Part shown: positions 51,449-60,641 of the stretch, piece by piece | How the letters are laid out: each line of letters starts with the position of its first letter | Numbering within the stretch: the first letter of the stretch is position 1 | From: Corallococcus interemptor | GTDB taxonomy: Bacteria; Myxococcota; Myxococcia; Myxococcales; Myxococcaceae | Length of the DNA stretch: 64,000 nucleotides | Direction of reading: 5' to 3' | NCBI RefSeq assembly: GCF_003668875.1 | Contig: NZ_RAWM01000024.1 | Location: 24,668 to 88,667, forward strand | The notes under the pieces: generated by a model | Told to the model about the DNA's origin: nothing | What the model saw: the letters and a program-made list of their open reading frames with translations, nothing else | Databases searched by the model: none | Translations under genes and position numbers: made by a program

Positions 51449-53068
51449 CTACTTCAGCGTCACTTCGATCTTGTACGCGCCCACGGCGCTGGAGAGCTGC
51501 TCGGAGATGATTTGAAGCGTGGTGGCCGCCTCACCGGTGGACCCGATGCGGGCCACGGTGTCGTCCATCATCTTGGACAAATCGTTCACCGCCAGGGTGA
51601 TCTGATTGATGCCCACGTTCTGCTGGTTCACCGCGGCGGCGATCTGCCGGACGGCGGCGGCGTTGTCCTGGACGATGGAGGACAGCTCGCGCAGGTTCTG
51701 CCCGCTGTTGCGCACCTGCGCCAGGCCCGCCTCCATCCGCTCCGCGCCGCGCTCCGTGATGCGCACCGCGGCGGTGACGGAGTTGGCGATGTCGTCCAGC
51801 AGCTCCCGCACCCGCGTGGTCGCCTGGATGGACTGGTCCGCCAGGGCGCGGATCTCGCGCGCCACCACGCTGAAGCCCTTGCCGTGCTCACCGGAGCGCA
51901 CCGCTTCGATGGCCGCGTTGAGCGCGAGCATGTTGGACTGGTCCGCCAGGTCCTTCACCGTCTGGGTGATGCCGCCAATCTGGCGCGTGCGCTCGCCCAG
52001 CTCCAGGATCTTGTGGGCAATCTCCCCCACCTGCTCACGGATGTCGTTGAGGCCCGCCATCGTCTGCTCGATGGAGGCCTCGCCCGCCCTGGCCAGGGTG
52101 TCCGCGCGCTCGGCGACGCTGAGCACGCTCTCCGCCTTCTGCGCGGCCAGCGTGGAGGTCTGCTTGATCTCCTGCGCCGTCACCTGCGTCTCCTGCAGCG
52201 CGGCGGCCTGGCGGGAGATGGTCTGCGCCTGCTCCGTGGAGGACGCGTTCAGGTGGTCCGTGGACTGCGTGAGCGCGGTGGCGGCGTGCTGGAGGTTGAG
52301 CGTCACCTCGCGCAGCTTGCCCACCATCTGGGAGAAGGAGTTGGACAGCCGCCCCACCTCGTCGTTGCCGCGCGTCTTGATGGGGCGCGTGAGGTCGCCG
52401 GACTCCACGATGTGGCCCGCCACGGCCGTGAGCTCCGCCAGCGGCCGCACGATGCTCCGGCCGAACAGCGCCGCCACCACCACGCCGCCCGCCACCAGGA
52501 GGAGCGCGAACCCCAGCATCCGCCAGCGCAGCGCCTCCACCTTCGCGTCGATGAACTCGCGCGCCATGCCCACGTGCACGGTGCCCAGCCGGCCCTTCTC
52601 CGCCACGGCCGCCGCGACATCCAGCGCGCGCAGCGCCTTGCCGCCGCGCAGGATGCGCACCTCCGGCACCACGCGCGTGCGGCCCTGGCTCACGCCGGGC
52701 TGAGCGTCGAGGGCGGCCTTCAGGTTCTCCGGGAAGCCCCCCTGGAACGAGTGCACCAGCACGAAGCCGGTGGGGTCCTGGATGAAGATGTACGCCAGGT
52801 CCTCGCGCTCGCGGAACGTCTCCAGGAGCGGCTGGAGCGACCCCATGCCCGCGGACACGCCCTGCTCCGCGGCGATGGCCAGGCTCAGCGCCACGGCCTC
52901 TCCCTCGCTGGCGTGGCGCTCCTCCAGGTTGGACTGCAGCTGGCGGGTGGCGATGAGCGTGAGCAGCAGGGCCACGGAGGCGCTGATGAGGGCCGTGACG
53001 AGCACGAACCTCGGCGCGAGCCCGAGCCCTCGCAAGAAGGAGACAGGGAGCGTGGCGGAGGGCTTCAA
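51449..53068 (-). CDS. Methyl-accepting chemotaxis protein
   Basis: 539 aa chemoreceptor, last gene of the chemosensory operon. TM1 about 20-45 ([24 protein letters not shown]), periplasmic/sensor region about 46-185 (single PAS-like, GLALP-free), TM2 about 195-215 ([20 protein letters not shown]), HAMP, then the signalling hairpin with tip [20 protein letters not shown] and AINQQN-type end. TTG 53068 is used because GGGAG is 8 nt upstream and the fold starts there; no ATG or GTG fits. C-terminus lacks the CheR/CheB pentapeptide. Downstream of cheB by 43 nt. Confidence 0.88.
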   Translation of the reverse strand: MKPSATLPVSFLRGLGLAPRFVLVTALISASVALLLTLIATRQLQSNLEERHASEGEAVALSLAIAAEQGVSAGMGSLQPLLETFREREDLAYIFIQDPTGFVLVHSFQGGFPENLKAALDAQPGVSQGRTRVVPEVRILRGGKALRALDVAAAVAEKGRLGTVHVGMAREFIDAKVEALRWRMLGFALLLVAGGVVVAALFGRSIVRPLAELTAVAGHIVESGDLTRPIKTRGNDEVGRLSNSFSQMVGKLREVTLNLQHAATALTQSTDHLNASSTEQAQTISRQAAALQETQVTAQEIKQTSTLAAQKAESVLSVAERADTLARAGEASIEQTMAGLNDIREQVGEIAHKILELGERTRQIGGITQTVKDLADQSNMLALNAAIEAVRSGEHGKGFSVVAREIRALADQSIQATTRVRELLDDIANSVTAAVRITERGAERMEAGLAQVRNSGQNLRELSSIVQDNAAAVRQIAAAVNQQNVGINQITLAVNDLSKMMDDTVARIGSTGEAATTLQIISEQLSSAVGAYKIEVTLK

Positions 53069-53111
53069 GGGAACACTCCCGGACGACTGCGGTTTGACGC
53101 TGGGAAACGGC

Positions 53112-54179
53112 TCACCGTGCCCCTCCCTCCGGGCCACGGCTGGGACGGAACGACGGGCGCTGACAGCTCTGCAGGATGAGGTCCGCCACCAGCGCGAGCG
53201 GCGTGCCCCCATCGGTGGCCTTCAACTCCACGGCGGCGCGAGGCATGCCGTAGACGACGCTGGACGCCTCGTCCTGGGCCAGGGTGACGCCCCCGGCCTG
53301 ACGGATGGCCAGCAGGCCCCGCGCGCCGTCCTCACCCATGCCGGTGAGCACGCCGCCGCCGCTGCGCCGGCCGTACGCCATGGCCAGCGAGCTGAGCAGC
53401 ACGTCCCCGTTGGGGCACGGCCCGCCGGTGCTGCGCTGAAGACGCGCCAGGCCCACGCTGTCCACCAGCAGGTCATGGCCATCCAGCGGGAAGTACACGC
53501 GGCCCGGCTCCAGCCGTTCTCCATCGCGCGCGACGCCCACCTGGAGCTCGCACACCTGGGACAGCCAGCGCACCATGCCCTGCGTGAAGCCCACGGTGAT
53601 GTGCTGCGCGACGAGCATGGGCACCGGCAGGTCGCGGGGCAGCTTGGACAGCACCTCCGCCAGCGCGGGCGGCCCACCGGTGGAGGCGACCAGGCCGAAC
53701 ACGTCCACCCGCGCCCCGCTGGGCACGGGCGGCGGCGCCACCGCGCGCGGACGGCGGGAGATGACGGGCACCTCCGCCATCAGGCACACGGAGTGGGCCA
53801 GATCCCGGCCCCAGCGGCGCAGCTCCTCCGCGTTGGTGACGTTGGGCTTGCCAATGAGCTCCAGCGCTCCGGCGCTCATGGCCTGGAAGCCCAGGTCCAC
53901 GCCGCGCTGCTCCGCCACCGCGCTCACCACCAGGATGCGCGCGGGCGCCTGGGACATGATGTGCGCGATGGCCGCCGGGCCATCCAGGCCGGGCAAGAGC
54001 AGGTCCATGGTGATGACGTCCGGGCGCAACAGGCGCGCCAGCTGCACGGCGCGGTTGCCATCTCCCGCACGGCCCACGACTTCAATGCGCGGCTCCTCCG
54101 TGAGGAGCGCGGTGAGCGTGTTGGCCATGGTGGGCGAGTCATCCACCACGAGCACGCGAATGGACTTCTTCGTACTCAC
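53112..54179 (-). CDS. cheB: Chemotaxis methylesterase CheB
   Basis: 355 aa receiver plus methylesterase. Receiver: Asp13-Asp14 and phosphoacceptor Asp59 ([10 protein letters not shown]), Lys in ELIGKPNV. Catalytic triad: Ser in [12 protein letters not shown], His in [10 protein letters not shown], Asp in [10 protein letters not shown]. Removes methyl groups or deamidates the chemoreceptor. The GTG start overlaps the cheA stop as GTGA. Reversible methylation with the cheR gene completes the adaptation module. Confidence 0.94.
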   Translation of the reverse strand: MSTKKSIRVLVVDDSPTMANTLTALLTEEPRIEVVGRAGDGNRAVQLARLLRPDVITMDLLLPGLDGPAAIAHIMSQAPARILVVSAVAEQRGVDLGFQAMSAGALELIGKPNVTNAEELRRWGRDLAHSVCLMAEVPVISRRPRAVAPPPVPSGARVDVFGLVASTGGPPALAEVLSKLPRDLPVPMLVAQHITVGFTQGMVRWLSQVCELQVGVARDGERLEPGRVYFPLDGHDLLVDSVGLARLQRSTGGPCPNGDVLLSSLAMAYGRRSGGGVLTGMGEDGARGLLAIRQAGGVTLAQDEASSVVYGMPRAAVELKATDGGTPLALVADLILQSCQRPSFRPSRGPEGGAR

Positions 54180-56335
54180 TCGCGGCTCCCCCGGCGGCTC
54201 ATCACGTCCAGCACCTCCGCGAGCAGCCGGCCCGCGGCACACTCGCGCTTGCTGAGGAAGCCGTCCGCACCGGACGCCAGGCCCCGGTCGCGCGCGACCT
54301 GGGTGTCGTGCGCGGAGACCAGGATGACGGGCAGCGTGCGCGTGTCCTTGTTCTCGCGCAGCCGGGCAATGAGCTCGATGCCGTCCATCTCCTCCATGTC
54401 CAGGTCGCAGATGACGACGTCGTACGTGTCCGCCTGCAGCCGCTCCAGCGCCCGCGCCCCGCTGGCCGCCAGGTGCACCTGGAAGCCGCCCGCCTCCAGC
54501 ATGGCCCGGTGCAGCGCGCGCGCCGTGAGCGAGTCGTCCACCACCAGCGCCCGCCGGCTCACCGCGGACACCGTCACCTTCTCCGTATCCGACACCACCC
54601 AGTCCGGCCGCAGGATGAGCAGCAGCTCACCGCGGCTGAGCGTCGCCGCGCCCTGCCAGGCCGCCACCTCGCGCACCTCCGACGGCAGCGGGCGGATGAC
54701 CAGGTCCCGGTCCCCCACCACCGCGTCCACGCCCAGCGCCACGCGCTTGCCGCCGCTCTGCACGATGAGCAGCGGCTGGCCCTCCGTGGGCGGAGACGAC
54801 GCGCGCAGCCCCAGCCGCGCGCCCAGGTCGATGACGGGCAACAGCTGCCCCTGGTGTTCCATGTGCGTGCGGCGCTTGCCCACGCGCAGCATGTCCGGGC
54901 GCGCCAGCTGCGTGGACTCCACCGCCAGCATGGGCAGGCCCACGAACTGCTCCAGCGCGCGCACCATCAGCACCGGAGAGCTGCCCAGGTCCACCGGCAG
55001 CGTCAGCACGAAGCGCGTGCCCTGCCCGCGCGTGCTCGACACCTCGATGCGGCCCTGCAGCGACTCCACCGTGGCGCGCACCGCGTCCAGGCCCACCCCG
55101 CGCCCGGAGGTGTCCGTCACGTCCGAGCGCGTGCTGAAGCCCTCGCTGAAGATGAGGTCGCGCACCTGGTTGTCGTTGAGCCGCGCCGCCTCCTCCGCGG
55201 TGATGAGCCCGCGCTTCTCCGCGGCCTTGCGCACCTGCGAAAGGTCGATGCCGCGCCCGTCGTCGCTCGCCTCCAGGTAGAGGAGGTTGCCCTGCTGCTC
55301 CACGCGCAGCGTGAGCGCGCCCTCGTGGTGCTTGCCGGCCTTCTCGCGCTCGGCGGGCATCTCCAGGCCGTGGTCCACGGCGTTGCGCAGGATGTGCACC
55401 AGCGCGCCCTGGAGCTTCTCCAGCAGGCGCCGGTCCAGCGACACCTCCGCGCCCACCACCGACAGGCGCGCTTCCTTGCCCAGCTGGCGCGACAGGTCGC
55501 GCACCATGCGCTGCAAGGGGTCCAGGATGGTGCGCGTGGGGCGCGTGGTGATGGCCTTGAGGCCGTCCTCCAGCGCGTCCACGACGTCGCTCGTCTCCTC
55601 GCCGTCGGTGCGCAGCGAGCGGCCCGTGCCGGACAGCAGCGTGCGCGCCTCCGCGGTCTCCGCCAGCAGGCCCTGCTTCGCGAGCAGCGCGGACACCCGC
55701 TCCAGCTCCCGGCTGCGCTCCTCCACCCGCAGGCGCACCTCGCGCAGGCGCTCCACCTCGCGCATCAGCGACGTCACCTGGGCGGCGCTCACCCGCCACC
55801 CGGCGTCGGCGGACTCACCCACGGGCTCCGGCGCGGCCGGCATCTCCGGCGGGGCGCTGACCGCGGCGGGCTGCGCGGCGGGAGGCACCTGCGCGAAGGC
55901 GCCCCCCGGCAGCACGGCGGCATGCTCCGGCGGCGGCGCGGCGGCGACCAGCTGGGACAGCGCGGCGGCGGGGTTCGGCAGGTCGTCCCCGCGCCCGTCC
56001 GCGTGCGCCTGGGCGCGCAGCATGAAGAGGTCCAGCCCGTGCAGCAGCACGTCCACCACCGGGCGCGGCATCTTCTGCGTGTGCGCCTTGAGCGGCGCCA
56101 GCGCGTCCTCCAGCTTGTGCGCGATGTCGCCCAGGTCCTGGAGCCCCAGCGACGACGCGCTGCCCTTCAGCGTGTGCAGGTGCCGGCCCAGCCGCGTGTA
56201 GATCTTGGCGAGCGCGTCGTTCTCCAGCCCCTCGCGCTCCAGCTCCAGCAGGTCCATGGTGACCTTCTGGATGACCTCCTGCGCCTCCACGGCGAAGCCC
56301 GCCACCAGCGGCTGCAGCATCGGATCAACGGGCAT
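54176..56335 (-). CDS. cheA: Hybrid chemotaxis kinase, CheA-REC
   Basis: 719 aa. Hpt with His54 in RHLHTLKGSASSLG; a 60-residue Ala/Pro-rich linker (no P2 domain); a coiled-coil segment (about 185-235) for P3; P4 ATPase with HILRNAVDHGLE, DDGRGIDL and GRGVGLDAVRATV; P5 CheW-like (VLMVRALEQFVGLPMLAV); and a C-terminal receiver with VVDDSLTARALH and Asp in VVICDLDMEEMD. This is FrzE-like. The attached receiver could be a phosphate sink or output. ATG 56335 lies within cheW by 11 nt. The cheB start overlaps its stop. Confidence 0.94.
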   Translation of the reverse strand: MPVDPMLQPLVAGFAVEAQEVIQKVTMDLLELEREGLENDALAKIYTRLGRHLHTLKGSASSLGLQDLGDIAHKLEDALAPLKAHTQKMPRPVVDVLLHGLDLFMLRAQAHADGRGDDLPNPAAALSQLVAAAPPPEHAAVLPGGAFAQVPPAAQPAAVSAPPEMPAAPEPVGESADAGWRVSAAQVTSLMREVERLREVRLRVEERSRELERVSALLAKQGLLAETAEARTLLSGTGRSLRTDGEETSDVVDALEDGLKAITTRPTRTILDPLQRMVRDLSRQLGKEARLSVVGAEVSLDRRLLEKLQGALVHILRNAVDHGLEMPAEREKAGKHHEGALTLRVEQQGNLLYLEASDDGRGIDLSQVRKAAEKRGLITAEEAARLNDNQVRDLIFSEGFSTRSDVTDTSGRGVGLDAVRATVESLQGRIEVSSTRGQGTRFVLTLPVDLGSSPVLMVRALEQFVGLPMLAVESTQLARPDMLRVGKRRTHMEHQGQLLPVIDLGARLGLRASSPPTEGQPLLIVQSGGKRVALGVDAVVGDRDLVIRPLPSEVREVAAWQGAATLSRGELLLILRPDWVVSDTEKVTVSAVSRRALVVDDSLTARALHRAMLEAGGFQVHLAASGARALERLQADTYDVVICDLDMEEMDGIELIARLRENKDTRTLPVILVSAHDTQVARDRGLASGADGFLSKRECAAGRLLAEVLDVMSRRGSRE

Positions 56336-56864
56336 GGCGCGCTCCCACGTCGGACCGGCCGAACAGGCGCTTCGGGTCGATGAGGTGGATGAGCTGCCGG
56401 TCGTGGGTGAAGACCTCCACCACCGGCCCCTCCGCCCGGGCGCGCGCGGCCTCCACGGACGCGAGCGGCAGCGTCGTGGGACGCGGAATGGCCTCGCAGT
56501 CGAGCGCGCACAGCTCACCGTCGCCCCGGTCCACCACCAGCAGCACGGCGGGGTCCTGCCGCCACCCGTGGCCGCCCAACAGCGACGCCAGGCTCAGCGC
56601 GGACAGCACCTGGCCCTGGAAGCGCAGCACGCCAATCACCGCGGGCGCGGACAGCGGCACCGGCGTCACCATGCGCAGGGGCAGCGCCGCGCGCAGCGAC
56701 TCCAGCGGCAGCGCGTAGCGCTCCTCTCCCAGGGGGAACTCGGCGATCCAATGGACCGCCTCCTCCACCGTCGACTCGCCCTGCTCGCGCAGGCGCGCGG
56801 CCCGGCGCGCGAGCAGGTCTCGCGTCTCCGACTCCAGGGACTCGTCCACCACCAACGGCTTCAT
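56325..56864 (-). CDS. cheW: Coupling protein CheW
   Basis: 179 aa single CheW domain (about 35-165: EFPLGEERYALPLESL, VIGVLRFQGQVLSALSL) that joins receptors to CheA. It has a charged 35-residue N-terminal extension (ESETRDLLARRAARLREQG) predicted helical. The start ATG overlaps the cheR stop as ATGA, and its 3' end overlaps cheA by 11 nt, so it is co-translated. Confidence 0.92.
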   Translation of the reverse strand: MKPLVVDESLESETRDLLARRAARLREQGESTVEEAVHWIAEFPLGEERYALPLESLRAALPLRMVTPVPLSAPAVIGVLRFQGQVLSALSLASLLGGHGWRQDPAVLLVVDRGDGELCALDCEAIPRPTTLPLASVEAARARAEGPVVEVFTHDRQLIHLIDPKRLFGRSDVGARHAR

Positions 56865-58093
56865 TCCAACGCCCCCAGATTCAGGTAGGCGTCAGCGGAC
56901 GCCAGATAGAAGCGCGCGGGCAGCGCCTCCGGTCCATCCACCAACGCATCCGGAGGCAGCTGCCCCGCCCGCGTGCGCAAGGCGCGCATCAGCGGGAAGG
57001 CCGCGTCCCGGGCACCCGCGCGCTCGCGCAGGAGCGCCAATTCCAAGAGGCCCGGCAGGTAGTCCGGCGCCTGCTTCACCAGCAGCTCCAGCACCGCCGT
57101 CGCACCGGCCACGTTGCCCTCTTCAATCCGCTCCAGCGCCTGCAGATGCAGCCGCGCGGGGGGCGGAGGCGGGGACGGCGGAGGCGTGGGCAACACGGGC
57201 GTGGGCGCGGACAGGCGCCGGGGCGCGGGCGTCAGGCGGAGCGCGGGCACGGGCTTTTCCACGGGCAGTTGCGCGAAGGTGCGCTCCTCCGGGCGGGGCT
57301 TGCGGAAGGCCTGCAGCTCCGGAGGCCCCTCGCGCGTGAGCCCCGGCGGCGTGCGGTCCACCTCCACCGTGCCCAGGAACAGCCAGCCCCCCGGCGCCAG
57401 CGCCCGCGCCAGGTGGACGACGGCCGCGTCGCGCGCGGACGGGGAGAAGTACGTGAGCACGTTGCGGCAGAGGATGAAGTCGAACTGCCCGAAGCGCTCC
57501 GGCAGCGGCGCCAGCAGGTTCGCCGGCGCGAAGCGCGTCACCTTGCGGACCTCCGGGAGGATGGACACCTGCCGCCCGTTGTGGAGTTCGTAGACGGGGT
57601 GCAGCGCGGGGGCGGACTCGCGCCGGGACCACGCGCCGTAGGTGCCGCGCCGCGCGGCCTCCAGGCTGGCCTCGTGCAGGTCCGTGCCCACCACCTCCAC
57701 CGGCATCCCGGGGGGCGCGCACGCCAGCAGGCACGCGGCCAGCGAATAGGCCTCCTCGCCGGTGGCGCACCCGGCGCTCCAGCCGCGCAGGTGCAGGGCG
57801 CCCTGGCGCAGCGCCGTGGGGATGCCCTCCTGCGCGATGTAGCGGAAGTGCTCCGGCTGGCGGAAGAAGTACGTCTCCCCCACCAGCACCGCGCGCACCA
57901 GCGTGTAGGCCAGGGGCGAGCCCAGCTGCTGCAGTTCGCTCAGGACCTCCGTGGGCACGCGCCCCCGGGCCAGCTCCGCGCGCAGCACGCGCTCCACCGC
58001 CTCCTGGGCGATGGCGTCGTCCCGGAAGCCGGTGGTGTCCGCCACCACTTCCCGGGCACGGGCCAGAAGCCTCGGGTCGAGCCCCGCACTCAT
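56861..58093 (-). CDS. cheR: Chemoreceptor methyltransferase CheR with C-terminal extension
   Basis: 410 aa. CheR N-terminal helical domain (1-75), SAM fold with LRGWSAGCATGEEAYSLA near residue 98 and a later ILCRNVLTYF, then a Pro-rich hinge (PTPPPSPPPPP) and a helical TPR-like region (about 320-410). The extension may bind the receptor or partners, as in CheR-TPR proteins. Methylates the MCP. ATGA overlap with the preceding REC-CheW gene and with cheW. Confidence 0.92.
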   Translation of the reverse strand: MSAGLDPRLLARAREVVADTTGFRDDAIAQEAVERVLRAELARGRVPTEVLSELQQLGSPLAYTLVRAVLVGETYFFRQPEHFRYIAQEGIPTALRQGALHLRGWSAGCATGEEAYSLAACLLACAPPGMPVEVVGTDLHEASLEAARRGTYGAWSRRESAPALHPVYELHNGRQVSILPEVRKVTRFAPANLLAPLPERFGQFDFILCRNVLTYFSPSARDAAVVHLARALAPGGWLFLGTVEVDRTPPGLTREGPPELQAFRKPRPEERTFAQLPVEKPVPALRLTPAPRRLSAPTPVLPTPPPSPPPPPARLHLQALERIEEGNVAGATAVLELLVKQAPDYLPGLLELALLRERAGARDAAFPLMRALRTRAGQLPPDALVDGPEALPARFYLASADAYLNLGALE

Positions 58094-58956
58094 GCGCTCC
58101 GCTCTTCCTCCACCGGCGCGAGCAGCGCGGGCAGGTCGCGCAGGAGCCCCCGCGCGATGAACACCTTCGGATCCAGGATGGGCAGCGCGCGGCCGCCCGT
58201 GCGCAGCATGCCGATGAGGCCTTCCTGCAACAGGCCGTGCTCGGCGCCGCCCACCTTCTCCCGCCGGTCGATGTCGCTCGCCTGGAACTCCTCCGGGTCC
58301 TTCACCGTGTCCACGGTGAGCGCCAGCGACACGCCCTCCGTCTCGATGACCACCAGCATCCGCTCCGCGATGGACACCTTGTGCTGCACGCCCAGCCGCA
58401 GCGCCACGTCCAGCACGCACACCGCCTGGCCGCGCAGCTCCACGTACTCGCGCAGGTACGACGGGCCGGTGGGCAAGGGCCGCGTCAGCGGCTGGAGCAG
58501 GACCTCCTTCACGGAGTCCAGCGGCACGGCGAACTCGCGCTCGCCCACGTGCAGCCGCAGGACGAGCATGGCCCCGGAGCGCGAGCGCCGGCGCGCGTTC
58601 TCCAGCGCCTCGCCCACGCGCAAGAGCAGCTCGTCCGCGCGGAAGGGCTTGGCCAGGAACGCCTCCGCGCCCAGGCCCAGGCACGCCTCCGCGCGCTGCT
58701 TCTCCGACGAGATGATGATGACCGGGATGTCCGCCGTGGCCGCGTCCGCCTTCATCCGCTGGAGGACCTCATCCCCGTCCATCTCCGGCATGGACAGGTC
58801 CAGCAGCATCGCCGCCGGGTGCAGCCGCCCCACCTTGTCCAGCGCCTCACGGCCGTTGCTGGCCGTGTGGATGGTGTAGTGGCCGGAGAGGATGGCCCGC
58901 TCCAGCGCCAGGATGGCGTCGCTGTCATCCACCAGCAGCAGCGTCGGCAGACTCAC
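58090..58956 (-). CDS. REC-CheW fusion (reversed CheV order)
   Basis: 288 aa. Receiver 1-115 with Asp10-Asp11, phosphoacceptor Asp53 (MLLDLSMPEMDG) and Lys103 (FLAKPFR), then a CheW domain about 130-275 (MLVLRLHVGEREFAVPLDSV, LREYVELRGQAVCVLDV). In classical CheV the CheW half comes first, so this is the reverse order. It could tie adaptor activity to phosphorylation by CheA. GTG start; stop overlaps cheR by ATGA. A 5-nt gap separates it from the upstream receiver gene. Confidence 0.9.
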   Translation of the reverse strand: MSLPTLLLVDDSDAILALERAILSGHYTIHTASNGREALDKVGRLHPAAMLLDLSMPEMDGDEVLQRMKADAATADIPVIIISSEKQRAEACLGLGAEAFLAKPFRADELLLRVGEALENARRRSRSGAMLVLRLHVGEREFAVPLDSVKEVLLQPLTRPLPTGPSYLREYVELRGQAVCVLDVALRLGVQHKVSIAERMLVVIETEGVSLALTVDTVKDPEEFQASDIDRREKVGGAEHGLLQEGLIGMLRTGGRALPILDPKVFIARGLLRDLPALLAPVEEERSA

Positions 58957-58961
58957 GGTCG

Positions 58962-59339
58962 TCAGCCCCCGTTCAGGAACTGGCGCACGGTCTTGGTCAG
59001 CTCGTCGTGCGACACCGGTTTCTGGATGAAGGCGTTGGCCCCCGCAGCCGAACCGCGCTGGCGCAGGTCCTCCCCCTTCTCCGCCGTCAGCAGGATGACC
59101 GGCACCTTCTGCACTTGCGCCTGGGCGCTCGCGCGGACCTCCTTCACGAAGGTGATGCCATCCATGTTCGGCATGTTGATGTCGGCGATCACCACGCTCA
59201 CCGGCACCAGCCGCAACAACTGCAGCGCGCGCTGCGCGTCCTCCGCCTCCACGATGCTGACCTTGAGGTTCATCAGGTAGATCTTGAGGATGTTGCGGAC
59301 GGTTGGACTGTCGTCCACCAGCAAGACATTGGTGCTCAC
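58962..59339 (-). CDS. Single-domain response regulator, first gene of the chemosensory operon
   Basis: 125 aa receiver: Asp9-Asp10, phosphoacceptor Asp53 (VIADINMPNMDG), Thr in ILLTAEK and Lys in FIQKPVSHDEL. No output domain, CheY-like in position and size. GTG 59339 has AGGAG 10 nt upstream; the longer frame to 60095 belongs to antisense fabI. It is probably the diffusible output of the operon. Confidence 0.92.
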   Translation of the reverse strand: MSTNVLLVDDSPTVRNILKIYLMNLKVSIVEAEDAQRALQLLRLVPVSVVIADINMPNMDGITFVKEVRASAQAQVQKVPVILLTAEKGEDLRQRGSAAGANAFIQKPVSHDELTKTVRQFLNGG

Positions 59340-59500
59340 TGTGCCACGGCTCCTCGCGCAGGCTCCGCGGAGTGCGGGATGCGCCTGCGCTGCATGGGTG
59401 ATCCTACCGTGAGCGCTCCAACGGGCGGAAGCGGGGGGCTCCCGTCCGCCGGGATGCCTGGCAGGCGGATGTCTGGACTTTCCAGGAAGGTTGGGCGGCT
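59340..59500. other. Promoter region of the chemosensory operon
   Basis: 161 nt between fabI and the first operon gene, both on the minus strand. It must contain the fabI end and the operon promoter unless they are co-transcribed. No clear -10/-35 pair or terminator was found by eye. Confidence 0.35.
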
Positions 59501-60334
59501 TCAGCCTTCCTTGGGCGTGGGGTTGGCGGGGACCCCTTCTGCCGGTGTCTCCACCGTCTCCACCGGCGGTGCGCCCACGGCGTGGTAGCCGCCGTCCACG
59601 TGAATCATCTCGCCGGTGGTGGACGACAGCCAATCGGACAGAAGTGCACAGGCCGTCTTCGCCACGTGGTCGTGGCTGTCCTTGTCGCTCCAGCCGAGCG
59701 GCGCCTGCTTGCCCCAGTACTGCGCCAGCGCCTTGAAGCCCGGGATGCCCTTGGCCGCCACGGTGGCGAGCGGGCCCGCGGCGAGCGCGTTCACGCGGAT
59801 GCCCTTGGGCCCCAGGTCGCGCGCCAGGTAGCGCACGGTGGCTTCCATGGCCGCCTTGCACACGCCCATCCAGTCGTAGATGGGCCACGCCTGCCGGTTG
59901 TCGAAGTCCAGCGCGACGATGGAGCCGCCCTGCGTCATCAGCGGCGCGCACGCCACCGCCAGCTCCTTCAGGGAGAAGGTGGAGATGCGGAACGCCGTCT
60001 GCGCGCTCTCCCACGGCGTGTTGAGGAAGTTGCCGCCCAGCGCGTCCTCGGGCGCGAACGCGATGGCGTGCAGCACGCCGTCCACGCGGCCCCATTTCTG
60101 CCGCAGGGCCTCCGTCAGCGCGGGAAAGTGCGCCGGGTTCGTCACGTCCAGCTCCAGCACCTCCGTGCCGGGCTTGAGCCGCTTCGCGCTGCGCTCGGTG
60201 AGGGACTTGGCCCGGCCAAAGCCGGTGAGGATGACCTCCGCGCCCTGCGCGATCGCGTGCTCCGCGACCCCGAAGGCCAGCGACTGCGGAGTGAGCACAC
60301 CGGTGATGAGCAGCTTCTTGCCCTGGAGGAGCAT
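59501..60334 (-). CDS. fabI: Enoyl-ACP reductase, InhA-like
   Basis: 277 aa short-chain dehydrogenase that reduces enoyl-ACP with NADH in type II fatty acid synthesis. NAD motif TGVLTPQSLAFGVAE, then TGFGRAKSL; LELDVTNPAHF; AIAFAPEDALGGNF; and a catalytic pair Tyr153-x6-Lys160 (PIYDWMGVCK). The GFG and WMGVCK phrases are closer to mycobacterial InhA than to the Escherichia coli enzyme. C-terminal 30 residues (VETVETPAEGVPA) are a variable tail. Divergent from sucA. Confidence 0.92.
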   Translation of the reverse strand: MLLQGKKLLITGVLTPQSLAFGVAEHAIAQGAEVILTGFGRAKSLTERSAKRLKPGTEVLELDVTNPAHFPALTEALRQKWGRVDGVLHAIAFAPEDALGGNFLNTPWESAQTAFRISTFSLKELAVACAPLMTQGGSIVALDFDNRQAWPIYDWMGVCKAAMEATVRYLARDLGPKGIRVNALAAGPLATVAAKGIPGFKALAQYWGKQAPLGWSDKDSHDHVAKTACALLSDWLSSTTGEMIHVDGGYHAVGAPPVETVETPAEGVPANPTPKEG

Positions 60335-60641
60335 GTCGGTCCGTTCCGGAAGAGTGGAAAGAGGGGGCGTGTCCTTACCACTCCTGAACCGCCGAGGGAG
60401 GCCCCGGACCCCGTGTCGCTTTTGCCTCGGATGTACGTCCGTTCAGCATGCCAGGGACCCGGGCGGCTCTTTTGAGCTCCTTCCAGCCGGGGGAATCCAG
60501 TGCTCGGTGAAGCTGCGCTCACGCGGGGCATGACTCCATCTGCTCCCCAAAGTGAAGCCGGGCAGCCATGCATGACGCGGTTCAACAAACCTGAGGCGAA
60601 AACCCCCCAACACGTCCCCCATCCAGTAAAAGACCCCCGCC
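60335..60641. other. Divergent fabI-sucA control region
   Basis: 307 nt without a gene. On the plus side TAAAAG ends 9 nt before the sucA ATG and there is no Shine-Dalgarno. An AT-richer stretch, ggttcaacaaacctgagg, lies at about 60580. No terminator or known operator recognised. Confidence 0.45.
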
